In this document: piece by piece, positions 32,368 to 43,697 of the stretch | Layout: each line of letters begins with the position of its first letter | Numbering within the stretch: the first letter of the stretch is position 1 | Origin: Anniella stebbinsi | Lineage: Eukaryota > Chordata > Lepidosauria > Squamata > Anniellidae | Direction of reading: 5' to 3' | NCBI GenBank assembly: GCA_029215795.1 | Contig: JARDYH010000003.1 | Location: 265,765,562 to 265,829,561, forward strand | DNA length: 64,000 bases | The notes under the pieces: model-generated | The model's database searches: none | Seen by the model: only the letters and a program-made list of their open reading frames with translations | Told to the model about the DNA's origin: nothing | Position numbers and translations under genes: made by a program

Positions 32368-32610
32368 CTGATCCCTTGCCAAGCTGCCATTTTGTGGGAA
32401 AATGGTGGCTTGTCCTTTTCCGTAAATGTCCATTCATGCAAATGGTGGCCATGAAGCAGCCATCTAGGCAAAAGTACTGATGTGAATGGACCTTTTCACC
32501 TGAAATTTTGCATAGATGGCCCATTTATGCCACCATTTGTGCAAATGAGAATTCAAGAAAAAGGACAAACCACCATTTTTACACAAAATACTTGTTCAAC
32601 GGACCAGAGG
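32368..32610. repeat. foldback sequence of about 240 bp
   Basis: AAAATGGTGGCTTGTCCTTT (32399-32418) pairs with the inverse near 32560-32580. CATTCATGCAAATGGTGG pairs with CCACCATTTGTGCAAATGAG in between. No clear target duplication is seen. Confidence 0.6.
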
Positions 32611-34500
32611 GGAGGGATGTGTTTGTCTGACTTCATGCGCAACTTGTCAGGCAAGTATGGTGGTTTGTGAACTGGAATCCAGGAGATTAAGTGGGGGGAT
32701 ATCCACCGGACTTCACCCCTTCCTGGACTCCAATGGCATCCCTACTCACAAGGCCATGGAATCTGTGAGACTCAGCTAAAACCAAGCTGCTGTGGAAACC
32801 ACAGGGTGGATTCATCGAAATCCAAGCTCATTTGATCCTGTTGCAATTTCTCTGACATCCCTAGCTTCCAGTATTGCAAGTTTGAGCAAACCAGTTTAGT
32901 GTTCAACATTTTTTTTAAAAAAAGAAGTAAACGGAAAGGTTTTTATTATTATTTACAAAAAAACACATGACTATTTCTCATCAGTGGATGATCACTGACT
33001 CAAGGAAACACAGCACAAGCATCCAATGCCCTGGCCTCCCCCTTTGTGAGGCAATATTGAGTTTGAAAACCATTTGTGGTTTCTGGATTGCACATGGAAG
33101 CTCACTAATTCCTAGCAAATTACTGGCATCCTGAACTCTTTGGGAAATATTGCTTCCTTTCAACCTGGCCTCGGACTAATTATTTTGGCCTGCTTCCTTC
33201 AAGTCCAACGTAAAACTGAGCACACGGCCGCTTGTTATGGTGAGGTTGGGCTTCATGGCATTAGTTAAACTGGAGTCAAATAAAAAGCTCGGCCAACTCT
33301 TATCCTTGGGCAAGGGATACGCTGAGTGAAAAATAAACCGCTACATGTTCTCCAAGACTGAAGCTTCTGAGGCGGAAGACGGGTCAGGAGCACCGAGATC
33401 AACGTTTCTCTTCCTTGAAAAAAGATCCCTTTGACACCCCCCCCTCACTCTCTCCTTCTGCTTGTTAATGTTTTGACTGGAAATTTCAAGAAGTGTCATC
33501 GGCAACAGAATATTTCCATGAACTTATATCACCGTGGGTCCTAGTTCTGACTCTAATAGCAATGCAATGGATGCTTAGCCAGCCTCTGTTCTATGTCTCT
33601 TAAGGGAATATTTTTGTTAATTGCAAATATTTGATTGACAAACATGGGACGCAATTAGTAGGCAGGCACAGTAGGAATGAGCAGTGAACTGGATCTCTGA
33701 ACCAACCACTCTCAACTCTCCCAGCTTGATCTGAAATAGGCTGGAGCATTTAAACCATATGTTTACCTCGAACTTCTCCCTCCCCCCCCCAAAAAAAACA
33801 CACACGCAACCACCCTTTCTTCTGGAAAATTTCTCATTTCCCTAAACCGGCTCCCAGCTCTGCTCACCATGTACCAAGGGAGACCCTTCCGTTATGAGGC
33901 TCATGTCAAAAGAAAGACAGAGGATGCTTCACGAGGCTCAAACTTAAACGTGTGTTTTTTGACTGGGGCAGTAAAAAATAATAATAATAATAATGAGAAC
34001 AAAAGGCTGCAGACACCGTACAAAAGCCCGGGGTTTCAGAGAGAATGTCATCTAAGTTCAGAGGTATGATGACTCAATGCCATTTCAATCTATTGAGCTA
34101 GGTTCCACTAACATCGGGGCACATTACAATCTCCAGAGACAAACAAAATGTATGTATTTAACAACATTTACTTCACTTAAAAAGGTTTAGGAAATAATAA
34201 CACAAAGAAAACAATTAGCCCAGATATGAATCAAATATATTCAACTCCCCTTTCAACCCACAGTCCTCTGTGAAGAGCAATGTTAGTTTTGCTGAATGAA
34301 CAACAGTTCTTTATCCCGTTCCTTAGTCCCCTCATTTCTTGTCTTTCTTTGTGTATGGAGTGCACTCTTAATTAAATTGCAGACTGCCTCCGTCTCCACC
34401 TCGCTGCTGGTTTCTCTCTTTTCTCTTCCTTCACTCCCTTTCTGGTTCTTCTTCTTCCTCCTCTTCTCTCCTCCAACCCAACGATAGCGGTGCACAAATC
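32611..34500. other. single-copy-looking DNA, no gene recognised
   Basis: No domain-bearing frame. 33180-33420 is free of repeats. A small AAT repeat lies near 33975-33990, and a pyrimidine-rich block at 34380-34475 gives false open frames. Confidence 0.35.
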
Positions 34501-34502
34501 TG

Positions 34503-35168
34503 TCAACTGGTAACTTCTCAACTAGACTACCACAATGCGCTCTACATGGGGCTGCCCTTGAAGATGATTTGGAAGTTGCAGCTGCTGCAAAATGCAGCAG
34601 CTAGACTGCTCATCGGAACATCCTATACAGACCATATAACACTGGTCTTAAAAGAATTGCATTGGCTGCCTATATGCTTCCGGTCAGAATTCAAAGTGGT
34701 GGCAATGTTATTTAAAGCCCTAAACGGCTTGGGACCTCGATACTTGAGGGAGCGCCTCTCCCTATGTCTGCCTGCCCAAGACTTGAGATCTGTTGGACAT
34801 GGTGGGGCATGGGAGAGGACTTTCTCTGCTGTGGCACCTAGACTGTGGGATGCCCTCCCCTTGGAGGTCTGACTGGCAACTGCGCTGACTTCATTTCAGT
34901 GCCAAGTTAAGACATGGCTTTTTATTAAAACCCTTGATGGCTAAATTCACCAAGCCTGCACACAGTTTTATTTGTTTTAAATGGGTTTTTTTCTGTTTTT
35001 AAATCCTATGCTGGTTTTACCTTATTATTAGGGTTTAATTTGCTTTTAGCTGTGTATATTTATTGTTTTATATTGTTTATATGATTTTATCTGTACACCG
35101 CCCTTAAATCTTTCTGACATAGGATGGGATACAAATGTTTTAACAAATAAATTATAATAAAATAAATT
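34503..35168 (+). mobile_element. L2 LINE, 5'-truncated, third lineage
   Basis: Coding sequence from about 34503: LDYHNALYMGLPLK, then LQLLQNAAARLLIGTSYTDH, ALNGLGPRYLRERL and TFSAVAPRLWDALPLEV. A TGA (34870-34872) follows where related copies have Arg, which looks like CGA-to-TGA decay. The same frame then continues to TWLFIKTLDG and a stop. The 3' UTR ends TGGGATACAAATG and AACAAATAAATTATAAT. Confidence 0.85.
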
Positions 35169-35625
35169 TGATTTCATTCAGTTCTCATTTTTCCAATGGT
35201 AAGTTCATTCTATTCTAATTCCACATAGGATGTGGTTTGTTTGTTTTTAGTTCACATGAAAATGTATTCACACTGTTTGTACACATTTTCTTTAATGTAG
35301 ACATTTTGCATGCAGATTTGGAAATGTACACATTTATCGCAAAAGCACACCTTTCCAAATGTACACATGTTCCCTCACTGTGCAAAGCATTTTTGGGTCC
35401 ATTTTTATAAATATATGCACTTTGTGATCTTTTAAATTTAATGCATGTATTTTTGTTCACATTTTCTGGAAGGGTCTGCTATTTTTGTGCGCTAGATCAC
35501 AAATTTTGGAAATGAACAGATTTTGGCGGCAAACTGCATTCAGGTTTGTATTTAGCTTCTGGAAGCGAGGATTCGGTAAGCTAATATTAAAATCTGGGCT
35601 GAATGAAATTCTCACCCATCCCTAA
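35169..35625. repeat. AT-rich repeat family H
   Basis: Repeated TGTACACATTTT / AAATGTACACATG words at 30-50-base spacing, ending GAATGAAATTCTCACCCATC then CCTA. It directly follows the L2 tail. Confidence 0.5.
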
Positions 35626-36011
35626 CAGAAAAAAAACAACCTTAAGAGTCAACCTCCTGGAGGAAACACCTCCCAGAGTGTCTAGGTAAGGCTCATAGAA
35701 CTATATTTAAGTTCCATGTAGGAAAATGACAAACAGCTGGATAAGAGATGAAGGCAGCTGTTTGAAGGAATGTCTTAAAGTCTGGGTACTGTATGAAGTC
35801 ATTGCCTTGAAGGCAGCATATAACTCTTGGGTGTTCAAAGATGTGCTTTTTCAAGATGTTTGGTTTGACGCCAGCCCTTAAGTTTGCTTGAAGGATGTCC
35901 AAGATATCAGCCCCAAGGATAATCTTGGAGACCTTTCTGCTGTGTTTCCACCAAACTGAAAAGGCCCTCTAGGTAATGGAATAAATTCAGTTGGCAGACT
36001 GTCTTCCTAAC
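35626..36011. other. probable decayed LINE coding remnant on the minus strand
   Basis: AACTGAAAAGGCCCTCTAGG near 35955 resembles reversed L2 C-terminal sequence. Nothing else is recognised. Confidence 0.3.
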
Positions 36012-36015
36012 ACTG

Positions 36016-36359
36016 GGTGCCTCTACAAGAGGCATTTAAAGCTCTTTCAAGGCGCATTAAAAAAAATACCTCTACAAGAACGGAGCGCAAATCGGGCATA
36101 GAGGCGCGTTATCTCTCCGATTATGCGCATTATCAAATGCGCGTTAAATAGTGAGTTTTATTTTGCTCCGTCCGTTAAAGCGCATTTTGACTGTGTGAAT
36201 AAGCGCTTATGCGCATTAACTACTTGTAAAGCGCATTTTGGACATCCATTAATGCGCTTCGCCGCCTCTCGTGCAGAGGGATTAGGCGTAAATGTGCTTC
36301 TGCGATTATGCGCATAATCGCCTAACCAGGCGTAAAAGCGAATCCTTGTAGAGGGGACC
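36016..36359 (-). mobile_element. Family D GCGCAT-rich TIR element, copy D2
   Basis: A 344-bp copy reversed relative to D1, from GGTGCCTCTACAAGAGG to CTTGTAGAGGGGACC, with ACTG repeated at both flanks (36012-36015, 36360-36363). It has the same interior as D1: TTATGCGCATTAACTAC, AAGCGCATTTTG, AATGCGCTTCG and the perfect 20-base palindrome GCGATTATGCGCATAATCGC (36302-36321). Homology to D1 stops exactly at these ends, so both are independent insertions of one family. No coding capacity is seen. Confidence 0.85.
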
Positions 36360-36363
36360 ACTG

Positions 36364-37450
36364 TCACATTATCTACATATCCCAGGTCTAATAGGCATTC
36401 CTGCACACTTATCAGAGTCAGGTGGATGGAGCTGGGGTCCTCAGAGCACACTGGGCCCTTCAACAGAACATTTGGTGATGAGTCCATGTTTCCTGAACTG
36501 AAAAGCTACCATGCTGTTCTGGAGCAATGGTGTTCACTTCTGCTCCCTGATCCAGGTGTGAGACATCTCTCCCCTGGAAATGGCAGGAAGGCACAACAAA
36601 GATAGGGGTGGGCGAACTGGCAATGTTTGAGTTTGCCATGATCCTCCAACATCTCATACCTGATTACTCTTCGCATTTGTGATCACTGCTTGCTCTGCAC
36701 AATCAGGAAAAATGGACAACTTGCGCAGTGAACAAATGTGAAATGTGTGCAAATTTCCCCAATTTTGCATGAATTTCCTAATTTGCACAATTTAGACTAC
36801 ACTAGGGCACAAATCAAACTGGGCCAGTTCCACCAACTGAATGTGAACACCTATGGCAATTTTTCGAATATCTTCGGTGGACCTATGCTTGTGCTCACGA
36901 TTGTGTTCAGGGTTTTGAAGAGGGCATGTTTTGCGAGCAAAATTAAATTCTCATACACTCTTACTCGAAGGCATGTTGACCTTTAGGGTGTGCCTTCACA
37001 GGGAAATCATGTAAAGAATCTTGGAATTTGATTGTTTATTGGTAATATGAATTTGGACAACATGAGATAACTGGAATGAAAGTCCACCTGATGGAAATTC
37101 CCCTTGTTCAGGGACCATTTCTTCTGAACCACCTTCTGACGAGTTAGCCAGTCTCCTGCGCCAGATGCTTGGGGTCCCAATTAGGCCCAATCGGAGACGT
37201 CCATGTATATGTATCCACATGTTTAACCCATTCTTATATTAACTGTAGGGAACTCATTCTGATTTTAATTGTAGGCTGAGGAGGGCCCACAGAAGCGTCA
37301 CACTGGTGAGGGGATCTAAACCTTCCCACCCCCTGTACCTCAAAACTCTGTTCATTCCAGCTCTTTCCTTCAGAGCTCAACTCCCTTTCAGTATTGGTAT
37401 GGGAATAGAGATGCTTTAATCTATAGAATATTCTCTACTGCCCACTAAAG

Positions 37451-37486
<36 letters not shown>

Positions 37487-39475
37487 TTTGTTCAGCAAGG
37501 GATGAGGGCTGGTCACCCCCTGCTTGTCTTGGCCAAGTTTAGTAGTCAGAGATAATAACCCTTTGATAAAATTGTCAGTTTTTAGCAATCCCAAAACCTG
37601 CCATTCCAGGGATGGAGCATATCCTATGCTTTGGGCTTTCTCTGGGGTCATCAGATCCTTCTCCTGAACACCCTGCATTTAAGGAGTCAAGGTGGAGTTT
37701 CTGGCTCCATCTCTGCCCATCAAACTCCCTCAATCTGTATATATCCTTTAGCCCATGTGGTGCCCTTCCATGAATGACAGGATTACAGCCTCAGTCAATA
37801 CCTTGAAATGTTCCAATGGGAAACGGAGATCAAAACAGCCAAGTATGTTTTTGTTTTTTTTTTAAAAAAAGCTCAAAGTGGGACAGCTAACACATCTGCT
37901 GCTGGGGTGGCCATTTCATCAAAATTAAACTGCCCCGAGTCTCAAAAACTGGATAAAGAACCAATTTAGTGATGGTAACCTTATATTTCTAAATGTTGTT
38001 TCACCTATTTTTTTATAAACTTCCTTTGGCTTTTTAAATTATAAGGCAGGGGTCTCAATTTTTCAAGAAACTAAATAAATCAATTCCTCCACAAAGCAAA
38101 GGGAATTTTAAGTAACTGTGAATTAATGGGCAAGGGATGAATTTGAGGCTTACGTACCACTTCCTTCCGAATGTTACTTTACTACTTTGCAAAATCACCC
38201 CTCCCCCCATAACCCCCTTAAGCATGGAGATTTAGGTTATCCTCCTCCTGCACTTGGGATTCTGACTATCAGAATTAAGATCTAATTCCATTGGCATAGA
38301 CAGGCACAACAAAGAATAAATACCCCCCACATGCACATAACCCACCCACTCAGTCTATTGTTCACACCAAGATTACCTGCAATGTAGAATCATTGAGAAT
38401 GAATGTTCCAACTTACTGTCAAGTTACCTGCATTTCCACCCCACACCCAATGCCAGCATCTTGTCTAGTAGAGTCCCAAATGATTTTCGCTTTGGGGACA
38501 ATGCTATTTCCGCTTTTGCATAATGACATGTTTTCAAACCATGCAACCATTTCTGGCCCTCCATTGTTCCCGCAGTTTAATAAATCAACCCCAGGAAGAA
38601 GAAAAAATTACAGAACTTATTATGGAAATCGAGTTGCAGAAATGGAACTCATGCCCCGTCTCTCCCTCTCTATTAAGGTGCCATCGCTAAACTTGCTTAA
38701 ACCTCTGCCACTCAGATGATATTGCAATATTAGCCTTCTGTCTCCCCCACTCGTTTTTTCCCCCCTTTCTTTCTTTCTGTTCTTTGTGATGATTGTTTTC
38801 TGTCCATCTCGAGCCGGGTGTCAGTTCATTTAGATTTACATCAAGTAGTAAATTAAAATGATCACTCAGCAAACACTCTCGGCTCGGTTTTCCCCTTTCA
38901 GTCAGGAGTTGTGTGAGATGCTCGGAGCATTCATGCAGAAAATATTGCTGTCTAGATATTTGTCCTCTGGGTGATAAAAGAGGCATTGTCTTGGGACCTA
39001 CTCAGGCCTCCGAGCTGATAGTTGCTGTGCATCACAGCTGTGAAGTGCGCTTTGTTATGTGTCTGAGGATTAGAGTTCAAGACCTTGTTTTTCTTGAAAT
39101 TCCAGGCTGATCAGAGCTGCATATGTTCGGGGGAAAGCCGAGGTCGATAGTTCTCTGTCCACATTTTTACTAGATTATTCTTGGACAGAGTTCTAGGAGA
39201 ATGGTCTGCTCCTGAAAGCCATCCCGGGAGCTCTCTCTTTCTCTTTCTCTCTCTCATTTGTCCATATTCTTTCTGCATGATGCCAGTTACAAATTTTTAT
39301 TTTTAGTTGTCTTTTTTTTCATGTTAGTTCTCTTGCCATGTACCTGAAACAAAAGATCACATCGCTGAAATGTTGGGCTTTGATGTGCTACCTCCTTTGT
39401 GCAACATTTACAGTCCAGACAGGCACATGATTACCATAACCCCACACAATGGGAGGGTCTAATATGAGGGCAGCC
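36364..39475. other. single-copy-looking DNA with a (GA)n tract
   Basis: (GA)n at about 37447-37482. 36605-36985 has family H-like words. 38600-39110 is repeat-free with AT-rich words such as GATTTACATCAAGTAG and TAAATTAAAATGATCACTC, and could be conserved non-coding DNA. No gene is recognised. Confidence 0.35.
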
Positions 39476-39514
39476 AATCTCTAATTCCCAACCAGCGTAG
39501 CCAGCACTGGGGGA

Positions 39515-39640
39515 GGGATTGCTCTGCACCTGCCTTGCATGCAGAAAGCCCCAGGTTCAATCCCTGGCTAGGCAGGGATCCTGTGTCATACCTGCCCCTA
39601 GTCTCACAAGAAGAGTCTGATTCAGAGATAGAAAAATATG
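39515..39640 (+). mobile_element. tRNA-derived SINE (CORE/MIR-like head)
   Basis: GGAGGGATTGCTCTGCACCT, then TGCCTTGCATGCAGAAAG and CCCCAGGTTCAATCCCTGGC: an A-box region followed by a perfect GGTTCAATCC B box (about 39553-39562), as in tRNA-headed vertebrate SINEs. The 3' part is decayed. Confidence 0.7.
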
Positions 39641-39770
39641 GTTTAGGGCCTAATCAAGTCATGGGTTTGCAGGGGGCTGGGAATTCATCTCTGCCGGTTT
39701 CACAGTTGATTGTATGCAGGGAGAGGACTATTTCTTCCCTGCTACTGTCAGATGTAGCCTGAAGAACATT

Positions 39771-40184
39771 GACCCTGTTCAGACGACATGTTAAGCCATG
39801 GTGGTTAAGCATTTTGAGCTAAATTTTGGGCCTGTTCAGAGAGCATGCTAAGCCATGGTTAGGCTGCTAACCCTTTTGAAAAATGGTCAGTGATCATGGT
39901 TAAACCATTGTTATGTAGCCACCATGATTAGGAATGGTTCACATGACATGCTAAGCCATAATGTTTTGTTCAAAATGCTGAACCGTTATAGCTCAGTGTG
40001 TCATCTGAACAGGGTCACTATGGCTTATCATGAACCATGTGCCATGTGGGCCATGACTTCGTGTGTCATGTGAACCATTCCTAACCATGGTGGCTACACA
40101 ACCACAGTTGAAATACGCTCCTAGCCATTTGCTGCAAAGGGGTTGTGGCCTAACCAAGGCCTAGGGGGTTGTATGAACAGGCCC
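39771..40184. mobile_element. Family F cluster, interleaved palindromes
   Basis: Four family F termini occur in the order left-1 (ACCCTGTTCAGACGACATG, 39772), left-2 (GGGCCTGTTCAGAGAGCATG, 39828), right-1 (the inverse of GACCCTGTTCAGATGACAC, about 39998-40016) and right-2 (the inverse of GGGCCTGTTCATACAACCC, ends 40184). Arms of both pairs contain GCTAAGCCATGG-type words. The order is interleaved rather than cleanly nested. Confidence 0.6.
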
Positions 40185-40846
40185 ATGCTTTGGTAAGTGG
40201 GCAGCAGGCAGATTTGGCCAAAGCAGGGGCATGTCTAAAGGCTGTCTCCAAGGCAATGGGGCTGACTAAGGAACCTAGGGGAAAGGCAACCAGTTAAACG
40301 AGGTTCTCATCTCCAAAAGCTAGGTTGACAACTGAGGATCTCTGGTCACTCCGCCCCAGCATAAAACCTAGAGCAGAGGCAAAATATATTTGTGAGTCCA
40401 ACATCACTGGTACAGGACACTCCTTTGCTTGGACCCCTAAACACTTGCATGCCTCAAACCCTGTGTTTGGGGACCCTGTTTTGGATTACACCACAGCACT
40501 GAAGATCCTGCCTCTGGCCCCCATTTGGCTTTATTGAACTTGGACGAAGTGAAGAATTTGATCCATGCACTCTGATGAGGCGTTTGTGTTGGTGCTCCGC
40601 TGTAATAACAAAGCACGCTGGGGTTTCGAAAGATATTTCTGGTTGCTGATGTGGTGAGGGAGCCGGTCCTGACATCTTGCCTGAATCCCTGGTGAGCTTA
40701 TACCAGCCTTTGCTGACAATACTGGGCACAACCGACGCGTTCATCAAGCAGGATGTGCACAGCCCTATTCTGGCAAATGGCCTTTCAAGACTCTTCACCC
40801 TATTGTGGGTTGAGAAAACAGGAGTGGGGTGGGGGATGAGAGGGCA
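40185..40846. other. no gene recognised
   Basis: Single-copy-looking sequence to the left of the minisatellite. An open frame entering the minisatellite starts here but has no domain. Confidence 0.35.
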
Positions 40847-41430
40847 ATCTCACACATTTCTCCAGAGGGAGGAGGCATTCTCAACACATTTCTCCAGAGG
40901 GAGGAGGCATTCTCAACACATTTCTCCAGAGGAAGGAGGCATTCTCAACACATTTCTCCAGAGGGAGGAGGCATTCTCAACACATTTCTCCAGAGGGAGG
41001 AGGCATTCTCAACACATTTCTCCAGAGGGAGGAGGCATTGTCAACACATTTCTCCAAAGGGAGGAGGCATTCTCAACACATTTCTCCAGAGGGAGGAGGC
41101 ATTCTCAACACATTTCTCCAGAGGAAGGAGGCATTCTCAACACATTTCTCCAGAGGGAGGAGGCATTCTCAACACATTTCTCCAGAGGGAGGAGGCATTC
41201 TCAACACATTTCTCCAAAGGGAGGAGGCATTCTCAACACATTTCTCCAGAGGAAGGAGGCATTCTCAACACATTTCTCCAGAAGGAGGAGGCATTCTCAA
41301 CACATTTCTCCAGAGGGAGGAGGCATTCTCAACACATTTCTCCAGAGGGAGGAGGCATTCTCAACGCATTTCTCCAGAGGGAGGAGGCATTCTCAACACA
41401 TTTCTCTAGAGGGAGGAGGCATTCTCAACC
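40847..41430 (+). repeat. 32-bp minisatellite, 18 copies
   Basis: The unit has TTTCTCCAGAGGGAGG followed by AGGCATTCTCAACACA. The TCCAGAG phase falls at 40861 and then every 32 bases to 41405. Units are nearly identical: variants are GAGGAAGG in copies 3, 9 and 13, TCCAAAGG in copies 7 and 12, and a few single changes. Because 32 is not a multiple of three and the unit has no forward stop in any register, all three plus-strand frames stay open. They encode one repeating 32-residue pattern (contains GGGILNTFLQREEAFSTHF). I regard the frames as a by-product of the repeat. Confidence 0.97.
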
Positions 41431-41642
41431 ATTTCCCGGTGGCGGTGGTCATGATGGTATGCTCACCATTGCCAGTGCTTTATATTTCCGATGTGGTTGT
41501 GGTTTGCTGCCCCGACTAGCTGCAGCAGCAGCAACCATGCTGATGGCCTGGCCACATGTTGCATCCTCCACAATGCCTCAGACCTGGCATCATTCTGGGG
41601 TGTTGCGGTTTGGGAGAGGAGTGGTGGTTACCTGCCACCACC

Positions 41643-41673
<31 letters not shown>

Positions 41674-42407
41674 TTGGTAATAATAGAACATTCTGCAAAG
41701 TGACCTTTTTTTCTGGGGGAGGTGAGAAATAGGAAAATCTCATAAATTTTATTGGGAAAATTGCCTTCTGAGAAATGTTGGCATAGGTGTAGAAGTAACC
41801 CTTTCCCATTTTCAAGGTCCTTTGTGACCAGACACACGAGAATGCCAATCCAATCCCTTGATATCTCTGTCCCTTGCAACTTGATCCAACAATTACACCC
41901 TAGAGGAGCGGTGGGGGACCTCATGGTCTGGGGCCAAAACAGGCCTTCTGGAGGACCCCGTCTAGCCTGATGGGATTCCCAGAAGGCCATGCGCTCTTCC
42001 CTTGGGTTCACCCCTTACTCTCAACTGCCCAATCTTCGGTGGTTGTGCTGTTCCCCCCCCCCCACAAAGGCTTAGTTCCTGGCAGGGAGAAGGTCAAGAG
42101 AAAACAACGTGGTGTGTTTTGTATTTTTGCCCCCAACCATCTTGCTGTCAGCCCAGCCCACCACTATAATGCATCCCTGAACAGCTTCTCCAAAATTGTA
42201 CTCAGAATTGTTCCCTACTCCTACTCTACAGATAGGGACATCAAAGGAGCCGGACTAGGTCCAGGGGTCTGGTGGACTCCCTAGTGTCCACCCCCCAGAC
42301 CCTGTCAGATGTCCATGGTGCCTTCTTAGGCCTGAAGGTTGAGTTTCCATGAGGCCCTACGAGTGTCTAGCAGCCATCCACCCTTGCCTGGAGCCTCTAC
42401 TGTACAT
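41431..42407. other. no gene recognised; (TAA)n at about 41643-41672
   Basis: Single-copy-looking sequence with one trinucleotide repeat that lacks a recognisable LINE next to it. Confidence 0.35.
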
Positions 42408-42580
42408 GACAATGGAGGCTCCAGAAATCACATCATTTCCCCCATTGCATAAATGGCAGTCACAAAGGCCCCATTTACACGAGAGTAAGGAGTTTGCCCT
42501 AGCATAGATGGGGCCTTTACGACTGCTATTTATGCAACGGGGGAAATTTGCAATTTGTGGAGCCTCCTTTGTTGCGCACA
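42408..42580. repeat. Family I hairpin element
   Basis: An almost perfect inverted repeat of about 170 bp: GGAGGCTCCAGAAATCACAT at the left pairs with its inverse at the right. TTTCCCCCATTGCATAAATG pairs with TATTTATGCAACGGGGGAAA. The inner arms share AAAGGCCCCAT. Similar hairpins or arms occur at 32219-32275 and 58228-58345. Confidence 0.75.
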
Positions 42581-42798
42581 ATGGTGGCTCCGGACTAGGG
42601 CCGACAGGCTTATGACATCATCAGATGCTCACTGAGCTGCAAAGAAAGCTGGTGTGGTGCCACGGGCAGGATCGAATGGCAGCAGCAGCAGGGGCGAGAG
42701 TCTGACAAAGTGGACCAGGTGAGTTCACTCATCCCTATGAACGGAGCATCATTGCATTGCTCTCCCACCCAATTTCCATTACTTAGGTTATAGGCCAT
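42581..42798. repeat. family I right part
   Basis: TCATCAGATGCTCACTGAGC and GTGAGTTCACTCATCCCTAT match sequence following the family I hairpin at 58345-58485. Confidence 0.4.
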
Positions 42799-43037
42799 AA
42801 TAATAATACTACTAATAATAATATATTTATTTATTACCCACCTCTCCCTCCAGATCGAGGCAGGGAACAACATCATCACAAAACACACAAAACTGATTAA
42901 AAATACATAAAACCAGTACATCATTAAAATACCAATAAAACACCAATAAAACAATTTAAAATTCATCTGAGTAGGCCTGCCGGAAGAGCTCAGTCTTTAT
43001 AGATCTTTTAAATTCCTGAAGACTGGTGAGTTGACAG
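42799..43037 (-). mobile_element. L2 LINE 3' end, (ATT)n-tailed lineage, minus strand
   Basis: The reversed (TAA)n-like tail, ATTTATTACCCACCTCTCCC and GTAGGCCTGCCGGAAGAGCT, then the L2 C-terminus (FKRSIKTELFRQAYSDEF-like) on the minus strand, stopping at GGTGAGTTGAC. It is joined directly to a plus-strand L2. Confidence 0.88.
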
Positions 43038-43654
43038 AATGCAAGACCTAAAGACTTTAGTGCAGTCACTGGTAACTTCGAGGCTCGACTTCTGCAATGT
43101 GCTGTACATAGGGCTACCTTTGTGCCTAGTCCGGAAACTTCAACTAGATCAAAACTAGTTGGTCACCAGTTGGTCACCGGTACACCTAGGGGTGACCATA
43201 TTACACCAGCTTTAAAATCTCTCCACTGGCTGCCAATTAGTTTCTGGGCGTAGTACAAAGTGTTGCTTATTACCTTTAAAGCCCTACATGGTTTGGGTCC
43301 AGTTTACCTGCAGGATCGCCTTCTCCCATATAATCCGCACTGCAAGCTCAGGTCCTCTGGGAAGAACTTACTCCAATCAGCCAGAACTAGGCTGACGAGT
43401 GTTACCCAGAGGACCTTCTCTTCTGCTGCTCCCAGACTGTGGAATGGACTGCCGGGAGAGATTTGACAACTCAGCAGTCTTCTTGAATTTAAGAGAGCCG
43501 TGACGACTGATCTCTTCTGGCAGGCCTATCTAGCTGAATTTTAAGATGTTTTAATAATGTATTCATTTTATTTGTTTTTAATGTTTTATCTATTTTATGG
43601 TTTTTGTATTTATATTTATTGTTCTTCCCAGAGGGAGAGGCGGGTAATAAATAA

Positions 43655-43697
<43 letters not shown>
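43038..43697 (+). mobile_element. L2 LINE, 5'-truncated, head-to-head with the previous copy
   Basis: Coding sequence from about 43043: LVTSRLDFCNVLYIGLPLCL, then KALHGLGPVYLQDRLLPYN and TSVTQRTFSSAAPRLWNGLP, with frame changes (for example, the QNMAARLVT segment is disrupted at 43150-43170) and a TGA near 43467. It ends GAGAGGCGGGTAATAAATAA and (ATT)n (43655-43696). With the adjacent minus-strand copy it forms an inverted pair sharing about 230 bp of 3' end. Confidence 0.88.

Noticed and set aside
39552..39581. Functional tRNA gene
   Set aside because: The B box is good, but no cloverleaf can be drawn with the surrounding sequence; it is a SINE head.
40847..41430. CRISPR-like array
   Set aside because: The 32-bp units are directly adjacent with no unique spacers, and the surrounding genome is clearly vertebrate.
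40677..41647. Two overlapping frames of 280 and 272 codons as repeat proteins
   Set aside because: Both are products of the same 32-bp minisatellite read in different registers. The flanking codons have no domain, and all three frames are open for the same trivial reason.
42799..43697. Twin-priming 5' inversion of one L2
   Set aside because: Both halves have their own 3' tail, so two copies are involved.
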